The notes beneath the pieces are model-generated. The model had not been told where the DNA came from, ran no database searches, and was given only the letters and a program-made list of their open reading frames with translations. A stretch of 64,000 nt of DNA, from positions 46,047,511 through 46,111,510 of the forward strand of contig JAPTHN010000003.1 of assembly GCA_026936325.1 (NCBI GenBank). The letters are read 5' to 3'. Origin of the DNA: Platynereis dumerilii. Lineage: Eukaryota > Annelida > Polychaeta > Phyllodocida > Nereididae. Of this stretch, positions 12,650-24,824 are shown one piece after another. Every line of letters starts with the position of its first letter. The stretch's first letter is position 1. A program made the position numbers and the translations under genes.

Positions 12650-12935
12650 CATAGCGTTGCCCCAGCGCAAGCCTCACACCCATTTATCCAACAGCTGGGA
12701 CCTGTTTAAAGGTCAACAATCTCATATAAGGGTTAAACCTCAGCCTTCCTTCCTTGTTAGGCTGACCTAATACCCGAGGGGAAACCCTGAGGTCATGAGG
12801 ATCTCACTCTTCGTGACAAAGGTCTGGTCCAACAGAATATTCCTTCTCTGAATAAATGTGTTGCGTAAAGCTGCTAACAAATTGTCTCCTGATCCAGTGT
12901 ACCGCAACAACTGAAAAGGTGTTGTTGCTAGGCAT
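12650..12935 (+). repeat. module M, copy 1 (unit A)
   Basis: Contains CAGCTGGGACCTGTTTAAAG, then GACCTAATACCCGAGGGGAA with AGGTCATGAGG, then GTGACAAAGGTC, and ends near CTGCTAACAAATTGTCTCC. It shares order and core with the other M copies in both halves of the window. An open frame on the minus strand (12767-12976) is not in register with frames in other copies. Confidence 0.75.
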
Positions 12936-13469
12936 GCAGACAGCTTTGTGTACTCTTTCAAGGAATTTTGGCGCATTAAAGGTGATGCATCTGATCATGC
13001 CATTGCAGCGCGGGAGATAGTATACATTTTATACTGCCTGGAGCATGTTCTCATATTAATATTGAAAAATCTGCAGGACCCTCATTCCATTTTCATGTGT
13101 CGCAAGACTTTCTCTCCTTATCCACAGCATTCCCAGCTTTTTGTGTAGACATCATAAGACATGCATGCTTTTTTGTGGTCTCACCAAAACATATGAATAC
13201 ACTGTATGTTTATGTCATTCACATATTTTTTTGTCTAAATTTATTATATTATAATAAGTCTGCTTCAGGTAAAAAAAACTATCTTACCAACACAAATTAT
13301 CAGAGAAACCTTGTTTTTCAATGCTCGATGGCAAGATCTGCAGTGCTTTCTTTGCATGTTTTTCACCATGTCAAATTTATCGGCAGCTGTGATAACTAAA
13401 TCATAGAACAATTCCTGCTATTGTTTCTTGTGTGTTTGACTGTTTTACAAATATCTGTACTGTTCTGTG

Positions 13470-13590
13470 ATTTAGTGGCCGGACAGGAGGAGAACAATGG
13501 TTGTCCTGGTCAAGAATGGGAAACCATGAACCGACCGATGGGAATGCCAGTGCACTAACAAACCGTGCTATTTCCCTACATTTGATCATT
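13470..13590 (-). repeat. tRNA-like SINE head (unit A)
   Basis: On the minus strand GGGAAATAGCACGGTTTGTT resembles a box A region and CGGTTCATGG a box B. It occupies the same unit position as the tRNA-like sequences at 22855-22930 and 31385-31460, so it predates the duplication. It is decayed and unlikely to be a functional tRNA. Confidence 0.4.
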
Positions 13591-13999
13591 GGCACGTCAT
13601 TCACAGAAAGACATATGCATTCTCATTGGTCTACTGCAATCACCAAATTTAGCGCCTCCACTACAGTTTTGTCTCATCTTCAAGGTTCGTAACATCAAAA
13701 TGGTTTTCATGCATAGACATGCTTCCTTAAGTGGCCAAAACATCTACTTTTAAAAAGCTCTTCTATGTCTTTGTCTGAGACATCATCTCCTTGAGTTCTT
13801 TGAAGTGCCACTCAAAAAGATTCTATTAATGGAAGAAATAAATCTATTTCTGCCAATCAATTTGGCAGTCTTGATAATTCCATTTATGACCATATTTGAA
13901 AGAAATTCTCTGAAAATGTATTTTGAAATTGATAAGAAGAGCTGTCTATTCTGGAAACGCTGCCATATCATCTAGAATGGAATGTATTGAACTTTTATA

Positions 14000-14204
14000 A
14001 CCAAATTCTAACATTGCATTTTTATATATTTTGAATCATATTGATCAGAAGAGAGCGACAAGCTCTCAGTATATGATTTAAGCTAACAAAACGATAAGTG
14101 GTTGACTGGTTGTGGAGCTGTAGCTGCGATGCACTCTCTGTTGCATTTTTAAAAGCTACGGATGTTTTTTTTGTGCATGGTGTGAAGCACCATTTCCTTG
14201 AAAT
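14000..14204. other. diverged part of unit A, nothing recognised
   Basis: Lies between block 13680-13990 and a LINE 3' end. It aligns poorly with B (23300-23390). Confidence 0.3.
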
Positions 14205-14400
14205 GACTCAGACTCAGACTCAGACAGATTTTATTTAGCCCATATATACACAGAGATGAGATTACACGCTATTATATTTGATTATAATTACTGTTAAAGT
14301 TAAATGTGGCATGGAGACCTCTCTAAGATAAAATTGTTATCGCTATCGAGAGGCCACCATGTGCAATTGCGCATTGCCATTCTCCCCATCGTGAGATCAA
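14205..14400 (-). mobile_element. LINE 3' UTR fragment, minus strand
   Basis: Read on the minus strand it has a hairpin pairing GGTGGCCTCTCG with a downstream AGAGAGGTCTCC. It then ends in GGGCTAAATAAAATCTGTCT followed by a GAGTCT-type simple repeat. A terminal stem and loop and a microsatellite tail are typical of LINE 3' ends. No coding part remains. Confidence 0.6.
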
Positions 14401-16169
14401 TAATTTGGCTGTTGAACACTACAATGATTTTTCAGTGTATACATGACTAGTTTAAGTGGGATTGGCCACAAAAATCGCTCTTGCTTGCTGCTCTAAAGCC
14501 ATATCATTATTTGGAAGTTTTAAAAAGTTAATGAACTGATATATGATATTCAACAATGTCAACCTATTTAGTTTTCAAGCAACAACACTACTCCGTGTGG
14601 CATGTGAAGTAGCTTGCTAAATTGCAGCTAATTCCAAGGTAACTGGATATTTATCTTGGTCGGACTCCTAATGTCAGCCACTTCCCACTCTAGCACCCAT
14701 TTAGCATGTGTACATCCACTGAAAATACCTGACTGATGACCTTACTCTGGCACTTTTGCATCCTCTAATTCTTGATATATTATGTTGGTAACCCCTAAGG
14801 CAGAAACATAGTTTTCCATGCCTTGTGAGAAGAACCAAACATTATATAGCATTTTGAACTTTAATTTAATGTTGTTGATAAATATGTATTTTGAACTAGT
14901 GATCCCTTATATAAATACATAGATATCAATTCTTATACAGCTACAATTAATAATAATTATATTTAGTGAAAATGTAATTTTAAAAGTGTCATACAGTCGA
15001 TGTCAGTCTCTCTCATTTCATCAGTCAACCCTCATAAACTTCGACAAAAAATGTGTTGTAAAATGTACATGTACACCATATTAACCAATGACAATATGTA
15101 CTGGTCCTACCTGAAATATATATATATAACTAACCTGTAGAGCAACCTTCAAGCAATGCATGTTATCCTGCATATAATATTTTTATGAATTCAAATTATC
15201 ACACGGTTAAATATCCTGTTAATTTAAATTTTAAAAAATCTTAATTTGCCGAATTAGTTGGATCTTCAATTGACTTTTTTTGAGACCTTTTTTTGGTGAA
15301 GTACTTTTCACTTCACCAAGAAAAATGCTTTAGTTAGAATACAAATACCAACATACAGTCTCATCTGCCATCACCAGTCACTTCAAGTCTTGCTCCTGAA
15401 TACTATGACAGTCAAAGCATTTCTATGAGACAACAACGCTAAGATGTTAAGTGTCTTAAAGCACAGCAAATATCCTCAGAAAGAATCCGGAAGAAAATGA
15501 AATACAGATCCTTGTGGATGTGACGTGGAACTACTTCCCTCAATTGCTGCTGTTGTTGCCAATCTGAGAGAGTCACAAAAAGAAAAAATGGAATTGTCCT
15601 CATAAAAATGATTTGAGGGAGACAGGCGATGTGGCAAACTAACTCGTTCTTGTAACAATTTAAAGTTACCAAACTGATATAGAGAAAATAAACCATCAGC
15701 CAATTCTATGATAAATGCAGGCTAGTCAAGTACAGGTTATTCACCAAGGGTAAGGAGATATGTGATTTATCCAGTGAGGGCTTCAGCCCGATCTGCGATT
15801 AACACATATTGCAGATCCTATGAATAACTGGTTTTATCCAAGCTGGTTGTTATTGTGATGTCTTGTCAGAATGATCACGAACAGTTGAATGACCAGCAGG
15901 TGAGATTTCTCAATTTTGAAGCTGACCAAACAAATTCATTACTTATTTTTGTTGAACTGTTTAGAATGTCAAATGAGTGGAGAGCATTGTTCCAGTACTG
16001 TTTTTTTTCTGGAAATAGTTAAAATTTGTTTGTATAAAATTACTGCTTTGTCAGACTCCAAATCTGTTTCATATAGTCTCTTGCTTTGATAGAGTCTTTG
16101 TGGTGCATAGGTGTATGCTCCTTGAGGTCAGCCTTCTCAAACAACCCTGGTTGAACGACCAACTGCCTG

Positions 16170-16390
16170 AGTGTGTTTTACATGGTCATAGCCTCGGTCA
16201 TAAAACATGGCCTCCTTTCCTTGTAGAAATGACCTAATACCCAAGGGGACGTCCCAAGGTCATCAAGTCCTAATATTCGGTGACAGGGACCTTCGCTTAT
16301 ATGAGGCTGGTGTTGTGCATTATTGCTCTTCCTTCGCCAAATGTGTTTGCACAAAGCCGCTATTAAATTGCCACATGCAATGGCAATGAT
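16170..16390 (+). repeat. module M, copy 2 (unit A)
   Basis: Core AATACCCAAGGGGACGTCCC between ATGACCT and AAGGTCAT, which are inverted half-sites. GGTGACAGGGACC and ATGTGTTTGCACAAAGC follow. GGGACGTCCC is a perfect 10 bp palindrome. The frame at 16207-16389 is open but does not correspond to the open frames of other copies. Confidence 0.8.
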
Positions 16391-16689
16391 ATAAAAAGAA
16401 AACAGGGTGCAAGAATAAGAGCAGCGTTATTGCTATTGTCAAATTCTCATATTGATCTGGAAAGGCAAAAAGTTCTGCTTCATGTGCCCATAATTAGGTC
16501 CTCGTGAAACAGCACTTTGTTCATTCCTATATTGGCACAAAGATTAATATTTCAGCTTCATTCTAGGGGATCCCATCAGCCTCGATTGAGATAAAGTGAA
16601 ATACATATATATACAATGTCCATATATAATAATCATAAATATGCTTTGAAGTATCAACAATAAGAGGCAAATACATATCACTCTGTTGT

Positions 16690-17070
16690 GACAGTGTTGT
16701 GTGCTATTTTGGCTTAAATCAGGTAGAATGAAGAAGTAACATTTTGGAATCATGGTGCCCTCCCTTCTGGAAAGCGCAATCCCCTGAGGTGAATTAGCCA
16801 CGCAATGGCAATTTCCCTCCTTCCTGAACTTGTCACATCAAAGAGGTCCCGCCAATATCAATTGAAGTTACTTTGAATTGGCACTATTTTCACCATGACA
16901 TTTCTCCTGGACATCTCTGCAAGTCCCTTTAAGTACCTTTTGATCATAAAAGAGGATGACACTTGAGACTCTTTGATGGTCTGCATGACTTCTCACAGGC
17001 AACAATTTAAAGATAACCTTTGCAAGTGCACTCTGGGAACCTCTGTGAGGTACTTCCTCTTGTGGCAAAA
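16690..17070 (-). repeat. module N (unit A) with a 66-codon antisense frame
   Basis: A module seen five times. On the minus strand an open frame (16868-17068) contains ALAKVIF and VSSVILFYDQKVLK. The copy at 19625-19831 encodes the same VSSVILFYDQKVLK, and copy C encodes VCSVILFYNQKVLK in an open stretch; copy B has a stop. By eye, differences between A and C are spread over all three codon positions, so purifying selection is not evident. I do not recognise a family. Confidence 0.6.
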
Positions 17071-17970
17071 TTCAGCCGTAGGTGATATGACTCATTGAAT
17101 CTCATTTACTGACAATAATACAGTTCATACCATAGCAAGTATATGACTATCAGTCATCAATAATAAGATTGCAGGTAAAATTAAGGAGCAGCAAACGACA
17201 CTTAAAAACATAAAGCTGAATGGGCTCGTCACTGGAGACGAAGGCAAGAGTTATTGTGTTTCAAAATAAAGGACCATTGCCCAAGAACTGAACACAAAAT
17301 TGGTCGATTAGTCTCACATTCCAGAAAAGACAGCTGTATGAAGGGAATGCATTGGGTGTTCTGTTGTTAACGACATGTTGATGAAAAACTGTGCTTGCTT
17401 GGCATACATGAATTATCTATTCATATTGGACATGTTTAATACAACGTTTCAAGTAATTTTATCTTTATTCTAAGAGGTTACAAAGAAATAGTTGAACCAC
17501 TCGGGTGGAACAACCTCAGGAAACTAAGACTGAAGTCGCCACATTCTGCTGTAGTTGTTCTTCCAGAGCTTCAACAGCAACAGTCCACTCATAAGATAAT
17601 TAACACTTCCTAATGATTTAGACTCACTACAAAATGACAACCACTAATTTGCCAAATTACAACTTAAAGCACAGAATTAGGCTGTTGATTTGGCGACTTT
17701 CTTCCAAAGACAAAGTAATGGAATTGACGTTCGGTCCTCAGGGGCAATGATTGAGATAGACAGGCTCGTCAGGCTTGTTGCTGCCCACTTAAGTGAAGAG
17801 AATTCCACAATGTGTGCGTGTATTCAATAGAGATCAGGCTTAGGCCCCAAATAAATAAATAAAACTGAAATTGGACAAGCATTTAACAAAGAAGCTGTTG
17901 AGTTTGTTCGCTTATCATTATCTGGCCTTGGATACACATTTCTGAAGAACTAAAGTGGTGTATTTACAGT

Positions 17971-18222
17971 ACAAATTTCTAAAAGTGGCTCGTCATTTAA
18001 AATCTAGCCTTAGCTATCCATCCATAGCCATTTTAAGCTGAACCAAGCTACACTTATCCATAGCTATCCATAGCTATCCACAATTACTATTGTTTAAAAA
18101 AGGGGTAAAGAGCTTTTAGTGTATGCAAAAGAATACAAATGGATAGCTATGGATGGATATGGATAAGTCTAGTACTGAATAGCTATAGACAGCTAAGTTG
18201 AGAGCCACATTTAGAAATTTGT
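17971..18222. mobile_element. MITE of about 250 bp with TAGCTATCCA repeats
   Basis: The left end ACAAATTTCTAAAAGTGGCT matches the reverse complement of the right end, ACAAATTTCTAAATGTGGCT. Each arm continues into repeated TAGCTATCCA (left) or TGGATAGCTA (right). The loop is AT-rich. The target duplication is not resolved, and there is no coding capacity. Confidence 0.7.
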
Positions 18223-19624
18223 TGCTGAGACTATGATCATTTCAAGTTGACAACCTTGTCATTTTCGTTAGGTCGATATCTGCAACAGCAGTCCCTGTTT
18301 TGATGCAACCAATCTATATTGTCCACTCATGATATCTGCCTTCAATTTTTAATCTGAATTGGTTTTCCCTTGATGATGACTATAACTTCACCAGGATATT
18401 CCATTTCTCTCTCTTAAGGGTAGCTTCCAACCCATCACAGGCCACAGGAACCTTCTAGTAGGCTTCTACAGGACACAATATCCCTCATAGTACACACTAT
18501 AGTGCCTATGCCACACTATATAAAACAAGGACAATACAACTCCCTGTCCTGTGTTAGTAAAACAAAGAGACTCTTCCCAGACCACAGAGCACTCCTTTGC
18601 CTTGTGTACTCACTTAGTGCATTCATCTTCCTGAGGGATTTCTAGGACCTAGACCAATGTCAGCCTAATCAGGCTGGGACCAAGCAGGCTCAAGTACTTC
18701 ATGAAACATACTGCCTGTTGGGATGTATATTTTGTGATAATGCCGTAGTACCTAAACAGATAAGCATCCTTAAATGCTTAATATTCAATTAAGAAGCTTC
18801 ATTAAATATATCACAGCGTTGCCAAATAGTCTATACCTATTCTACTTGTTCATTACTTTGCTATGCATTTAGAAGTAAAATGCTCAATTTTGCTTTAATG
18901 TGAAATATGAGCACTGTGTTAAAAGACGAAAGGTTTGTTACCTGTTCTCTGACAAGGTTATTGCAGGAGTGTAAAAAATTGGCAAATTTCATCTGGGAGC
19001 TATGACATTATTTGATACAGACTGCAACATTTTTTTTACTTTATAGGCTTTACTTTATAGGCTGTTTTGCAATTAGACTTCCTTTCTCTGAAAAAGAAAA
19101 TAGTCTGCACTTATTTAAAAACACCCTTCTGGGAATTTGATGTACTCTTCTGGCTAATATCTATTTCGCTGCCTCCAGTGATATCACAATGTTCATGTAA
19201 ATGCAGGTTGCTGTATTCGGGGCTAGCACTGCGTATTAATCAACATGTTGTCAGCCTCGGATGCTTCACCAAGAGGATGCTAAATGTATTCTCTTCATAC
19301 AGCTGTTGTTGCTGAAATGTGAGACCTCCCGATCAGTTTTATATTTAGTCTTTAGGCATCAGTCCTTCATTGTGGAAAGAAATAACTCGAACCTTCAACT
19401 CTTGTAACGAGCCCATTCAGCTTCATGTTTTGAGTGCCGTTTTCTGCTCCTTCATTTTACAGACCAAGAGTTGAGCGCCATTACTGAAAATTCACCAAAA
19501 TACTCCTTCCTTGTTAAGTCGTATCTCTATAAAATTCCATGTTATTATTCATAACTGATATATATAATTTTTGTGAGGTCATATACTTGTTGTGTTTTAA
19601 GCAATTGTCAGTGAATGAGATTCA

Positions 19625-20020
19625 ATGAGTCGTACCACCTGCCAGATTAATTTACCAGCAGACAAAGTGCTCCCCACAGGTCCCCAGAATGCACTGGCAA
19701 AGATGATCTTTGATGTCTCGGCTGTGAAGAGTCTCACCAATTCCAGAAGTGTCTCAAGTGTCATCCTCTTTTACGATCAAAAGGTACTTAAAAGAGTTCT
19801 TCAGAAAAGTCCAGCAGAAATGTCACAGTGAAAGTAGTGCCAATTCAAAGTTACTTCAATTGATATTGGTGGGACCTCTTTATGTGAAAAGTTCAGGAAG
19901 GTGGGAAATTGCCATTGTGTGACTAATTCGCCTCAGGGGATTGGGCCTACCAGGACAGCTTTGTGATTCCAAAGTGTTACTTCTTCATTCCACCAATCCA
20001 CCTGATTAATGCCAAAATAT
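19625..20020 (+). repeat. module N in the inverted copy
   Basis: Homologous to 16690-17070 in the opposite orientation. The frame 19625-19831 encodes ALAKMIF and VSSVILFYDQKVLK. Nucleotide homology with the other copies continues past the stop, so the module is larger than the open frame. Confidence 0.6.
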
Positions 20021-21221
20021 CACATCTAGAGTGATACGTTTTTGGCCCTTTTTGTTGATCCTTAAAGCATAATTATCATTGACTTGATAATTTCAGAACA
20101 CCAATGCTGCATCATTGAATAAATGTTTTTTTCTGTTTCATTGTACATATATACTCGAATGTATGCATTTCTCTTTATCTCAATGCAGATGAACAGCGAT
20201 GGGATCTCCTATTATGAACCTGAGATATTAATTGGTGAGGACTGAGGAGCATGCACCTATGTGCCACAAAGACTATACGAAAAGCAGGAGACCACATGAA
20301 CAGATTTGGGGTCTACCAAAGCAAAGTCATTTTATACAAACATTTTCATAATTTGCAGAAATAAATTGGGTAATGGAACCCTGCTGTCCACTCATTTGAC
20401 ATTTCACAAAGTTCAATGCATTGTTCGATACTATGTGTGACTTAGTTAGACCAACGTTGATAACAGAAAAAGTCTCCATAACACTGTACTGTGCTGCTGG
20501 TCATTCAGGATCATCTGACACTACATCAAAAGCCCTTGCAGGATAGATCACATATTGCCTCTCCTTTGGTCAATAACATATACTTGTAGCTGCCCCTCTT
20601 TATACAGAATTGACTTATGCTTTATTTGTCTCTATATATGTTTGACATCTTTGTTACCATAAAAAAATTGTTTGCCACAGCCCTTGTCTCCATCAAATCT
20701 TTTTTATGAGGACAATTCCCTTTATGAGACAATTGAGAAAAGTAGCTTTCAAATAACATTCACAAGGATCTGTATTTCATTTTCTTCTGGAGATGTTTGT
20801 AATGCTTCAAGACTCCAATATCTTAACATACTTGTCTTATAGAAATTCTTGCAGCCAAACTCTAAAGTGACTTTGGCCGACAGAAAATCAGTCTTATATT
20901 TTTATGCCGTAGTGTTTATTCTCAGTTTCGGTCTGAACTTTCAACTTTCATTAATTTCTTTAAAGCTCATAAAGACAACAAGAGCACCACCATGACATAA
21001 CACTTACTATGACTGAACTCCCTTTATATTTTGGAATCAGTGTGTCTTTGCATTGTGCTGCCCTTATTTTTCATGTGGCTAACCAAGCAATAAACTAATG
21101 GTGTGGCCAAGTATAGTTTCTTGCTCCAGGTAGAAAGCCAACTGGCCAGCCCATTAATCCCTGTGTGTGCGGAATGTGACAGCTTCTGGCTTTGCGCAAT
21201 TTCCACTGGGCAGTGGGCAGC

Positions 21222-21563
21222 CATGGACTAATTTGGTGGGGGATGGGGGGACATGTCCATTGTCCCATTGTCCCCCCCACACTTTTTACCCCGGGGGACA
21301 TGATATGAAATGTCCCCCCACCTTTTTATGTGAAAACAAAATATGTTGTCCCTGTAGTGGTAATAGCCCTTTGGCTCAATTTGGTAGGGGGCTGTTCTAA
21401 GAGACATGACCCCCAGCCGGTTACCATGCCATACAAAACTTTGGAATTCAATAATGTAAAAAAGACTGACTGACTTAGTTATTCATGGATCCCTGGGCCA
21501 ATTCTGACTGCATGACTGCCGTGTCCCCCCCCCCCCCACATTTTCCACGAAAATTACGCCCTT
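21222..21563. mobile_element. 342 bp insertion with a 9 bp target duplication in copy B
   Basis: GTGGGCAGC occurs at 21213-21221 and 21564-21572. C has a single GGAGGGCAGC and A a single GTGAGCAGC at the same place. The insertion has runs of G and C (GGGGGGACATGTCC, later a 14-C run). Its ends are weakly inverted: GGACTAATTTGGTGG, and GGCGTAATTTTCGTGG read from the right. This fits a non-autonomous DNA transposon with an 8-9 bp duplication; the superfamily is unresolved. Confidence 0.7.
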
Positions 21564-22254
21564 GTGGGCAGCATTATATTTCTAAAAGAACCTGTGGAAG
21601 ATTTGTGAAGATATACCTCAGCTGCAATTTTAAGTACTGTCAGGGGCATATCAAGAAACAGTTTGAAGGGGAGGTCACAGTATGTGGTGAATGCAGAGCC
21701 TTTCCATGTTAATTTCAGGCCTGAGGGGAAGGCGTGGTCCAATGGCCCCACCTAAATATGAATAAAATGTAAAAATATAAGACGATTTATCCAAATTAAG
21801 CAATTTTGAAACATTTGCTAATTGCTTAGTCTCATTTTTATTACTCACCTGTGATTAAATGATGACATAAATCTAACCATAATCCACATTATTCTATTTT
21901 GCTGTCATAAGGATTTGTTAATTTGTCAATTTGTGACTACTTTCATATTATTAGAGATTTGTTTTCTATTTATGGATCAAATTGGCTACTTTATCTCTGC
22001 AATCTGACTTTGCAAGGACACATGGAGTGGCGTATATACGCTGCAATGGAACATTAGATAGATACCATACACGTAAGCATTGATATTATTATTATGTAGA
22101 TATATTTTCTGAAACCATGGACCAAACCTAAATGATATGACTGCTTGTAAGTCAAAAATGTCAGTGCAACATGAATGTCCAGCATGTTCCTTCTTATTCG
22201 AGACTAGCTGAGACAAAATTAGTTATTTTATAACTTACATAGGATTCCCCCAGT

Positions 22255-22480
22255 ACAAGCCTCACACCCATTTATCCAACAGCTGGGACCTGTTTAAAGG
22301 TCAACAATCTCATATAAGGGTTGAACCTCAGCCTTCCTTGTTAGGCTGACGTCATACCCGAGAGGACACCCTGAGGTCATAAGGATCTTACTCTTCGTGA
22401 CAAAGGTCCAGTCCAACAGAATATTCCTTCTCTGAATAAATGTGTTTGCATAAAGCTCCTAACAAATTGCCTCCTGATCC
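22255..22480 (+). repeat. module M, copy 3 (unit B)
   Basis: Paralog of 12650-12935: CAGCTGGGACCTGTTTAAAG, then CATACCCGAGAGGACACCC and AGGTCATAAGG, then GTGACAAAGGTC. The left half-site here reads TGACGT instead of TGACCT. Confidence 0.75.
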
Positions 22481-22854
22481 ATGGTACTGCAACGAATAAA
22501 AAGTTGTTGTTGCCCAGGCATGCAGACATCTTTATGTGACTCTTGCAAGGAATTTGGGCACATTGAAGATGATACATTTTATACTCCCTAGAGCATGTGC
22601 TTACATTAATATTACCAAAGAGTGTCCACAGGATTCCATTTTCATGCGTCTTAAGATGTTGTTTCCTTATTGACTGTATTCCCTGTTATTTTACCTGGGC
22701 ATTGTCTGCTTTTTCTTGTGTACGAAAACAAATGTGAATGCAATATATTTTGACATCTTTCGCCGAATCACCGAATCTACCAAATTTAAAGATAATGCCT
22801 TTAACATTTTTGACATTGCTAAAGCAAACAAAGATGTCAAGTTGAGTAAACCAC

Positions 22855-22930
22855 TTCTGGAATTGAACCGGAGACCCAGCAATTGCAAGCGTATGCAAGG
22901 CTAGTGTGCTAAACTGAGCTATGTTCCCTC
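22855..22930 (-). repeat. tRNA-like SINE head (unit B)
   Basis: The minus strand reads ATAGCTCAGTTTAGCACACT (box A-like), a possible anticodon arm pairing TTGCA with TGCAA, and CCGGTTCAATTCC (box B-like). The acceptor ends do not pair, so it is a tRNA-derived SINE head or tRNA relic. It sits at the same unit position as 13470-13590 and 31385-31460. Confidence 0.5.
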
Positions 22931-24599
22931 TTCAAGGTTGGTAACATCAAAATGGTTGTCATGCATAGACACGTTGCTTTAAGTGGCCAACACATCTACT
23001 TTTAAAAAGCTCTTCTATGTCTTTGTCTGAGACTACATCTCCTTTAGTTCTTTGAAGTGACACTCAAAAAGATTCAATTAATGGAAGAATTAAATCTATT
23101 TCTGCCAATCAATTTGGCAGTCATGATAATTCCATTTATAATCTATTTGAAAGAATGTCAGTAAAAATGTATTTTGAAATTGATAAGAACAGCTGTGCTG
23201 AGAAAGCTGAATATTTCACACATGTGTTTGTGTGATGTTTGGTTTTACAGGGACTACAGTCCTCTCTCATCTCATGTAGAATGGAACGTATTGAACTTGT
23301 GTAACCCAATCCTCACATTGTATTGTTATCAAACGTTGTGAAATATTGAGTAATAGTGAACAATACCAAAATATAATGTCATCTGGCAATATCATTGGTC
23401 CGTGTGGCATGTGAAGGAGCTTGGTAATTGCAGCTTATTGCAAGGCAACTGGTTATTTATCTTGTTGGGACTCGTAATGTCAGTCACTTCCCATATTATC
23501 ACTCACTTAGCATGTGTAACCAACGAAAATTCCTAAATGATGACCTTACTCTGGCACTTCTATGACTCTCACTCACTTATTTCATCTTCGACCATCATAG
23601 CATTGAGACAGAGACCGGTTTTACAAGATAACATACTGTCTTAATCTCTTAATTAAGTCTTTAACAGCCTTTCATTTTTTGTAGAGTACCTTTCGCCTCA
23701 CCAAGAAAAATACTTGGATTTCTTTGAGTAAGTGGAAATACAAATGCCAACATTATCACAGTATCAACCATGATCAGTCACTTTTTGTATTAGCTAAATA
23801 GCTACCCTTGAATACAAACGGCACTCACAAGATTTCTGTAAGACAACTTGTTAAGATATTGGAGTCTCTAAGCAAAACAAACACCTCAAGAAGAAAATGA
23901 AATACAGATCCTTGTGAATGTAATATGGAAGCTACTTCTCTCAATTGCTGTTGGTGCAGCCTATCTACAGGAATCACACAAGGAATAAATGGAATTGTGC
24001 TCATAAAAATGATTTGATGGAGACAAAGGGCTGTGGCAAAACCAACTCTTTCTGGTAACAAAGATGTTAAACTGACCTAGCGACAAAAAACATGAACCAA
24101 TTTAATGATAAAGGTGGGCAGCTACAAATCAAGTATTGGTCATTCACCTAGGGAGAGGCAAAATGTGATTTATGCAGTGAGGGTTTTAGCCCGAGCTGTG
24201 ATAAACACATATTTCCAATCCCATGGTGAATAACTGGCATTTATCCAAGCTGGTTGTAATTGTGATATTGTGTCAGAATAATCCTCAATGACCAGCAGGT
24301 GAGATTTATCAATTTTGAAAATTACCACTACAAACTCCTCACACATGTATTAATAATTTTCTGCGGTGTAGGCCTATTATGGGAGACTTATTCTTTTATC
24401 AAAGTTGGTCTAATTGTTTAGGTTACACACACCATTAAACAATGCATTGAACTTGGTGAAATGTCAAATGAGTGGAGAACAGGGCTCCAGTACAAGTTTA
24501 TTTCTGCAAATTATGAAAATTGTTTGTATAAAATTACAGCATATAGTCTTTGTGGTACATAGGTAAATGCTCCTCAGTCCTCACAACTGACCCTGGTGG

Positions 24600-24775
24600 A
24601 AGGGTCAACTGCCGTAGTGTTATACATGGTCATAGCCTCGTTCATAAAACAAGACCCACTTTCCTAACGCTTGATGCCAGGAACCTTCGCTTATATGAGG
24701 CTGGCTTGCTGCAATATTGCGCTTTCTTCGCCAAATGTGTTTGCACAAAACTGCTATCAAATTGCCTCATGATAT
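24600..24775 (+). repeat. module M, copy 4 (unit B), shortened
   Basis: Has ACATGGTCATAGCCTCG and ACAAGACCCACTTTCCT, but the AATACCCAAGGGG core present in A and C is deleted. The 3' part (CTTCGCTTATATGAGGCTGG, then ATGTGTTTGCACAAA) remains. Confidence 0.7.
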
Positions 24776-24824
24776 GAAAAGAAAACATGCTGCAAGAATA
24801 ATAGCAGTATTATTGTCATTGTCA

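Larger units (their letters stand above)
10071..17400 (+). repeat. unit copy A of the 7.3 kb array
   Basis: Successive blocks align by eye with B and C in the same order: 10080-10330 with C 28200-28330; 10400-10960 with C 28570-29260; 11030-11560 with B 21020-21830 and C 29340-29840; 12255-12480 with B 21850-22060; 12640-13200 with B 22240-22720 and C 30640-31130; 13680-13990 with B 22930-23300; 14580-14760 with B 23395-23580; 15360-16130 with B 23700-24560; 16170-17070 with B 24610-26130 and C 32590-33790; 17090-17400 with B 26150-26560. The interior is non-coding apart from inserted LINE pieces. Confidence 0.75.
17540..20880 (-). repeat. inverted partial unit copy I
   Basis: Reverse complement of unit blocks in reversed order: 17540-17850 (Z 4985-5275), 18370-18790 (Z 4380-4780), 19360-19480 (A 17170-17340), 19625-20020 (module N), 20180-20420 (A 15950-16130) and 20690-20870 (A 15435-15600). 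It lies between A and B, so this part of the array is palindromic. Confidence 0.75.

Noticed and set aside
15280-15330. Regulatory hairpin GGTGAAGT...ACTTCACC
   Set aside because: Short, and not conserved at the same place in copy B.
22855-22930. Functional tRNA gene
   Set aside because: Box-like sequences are present but the acceptor stem does not pair and sister copies are decayed.
24717-24824. N-terminal extension of the 236-codon LINE frame
   Set aside because: Copy C shows that these 36 codons belong to the host unit. The fusion is accidental.
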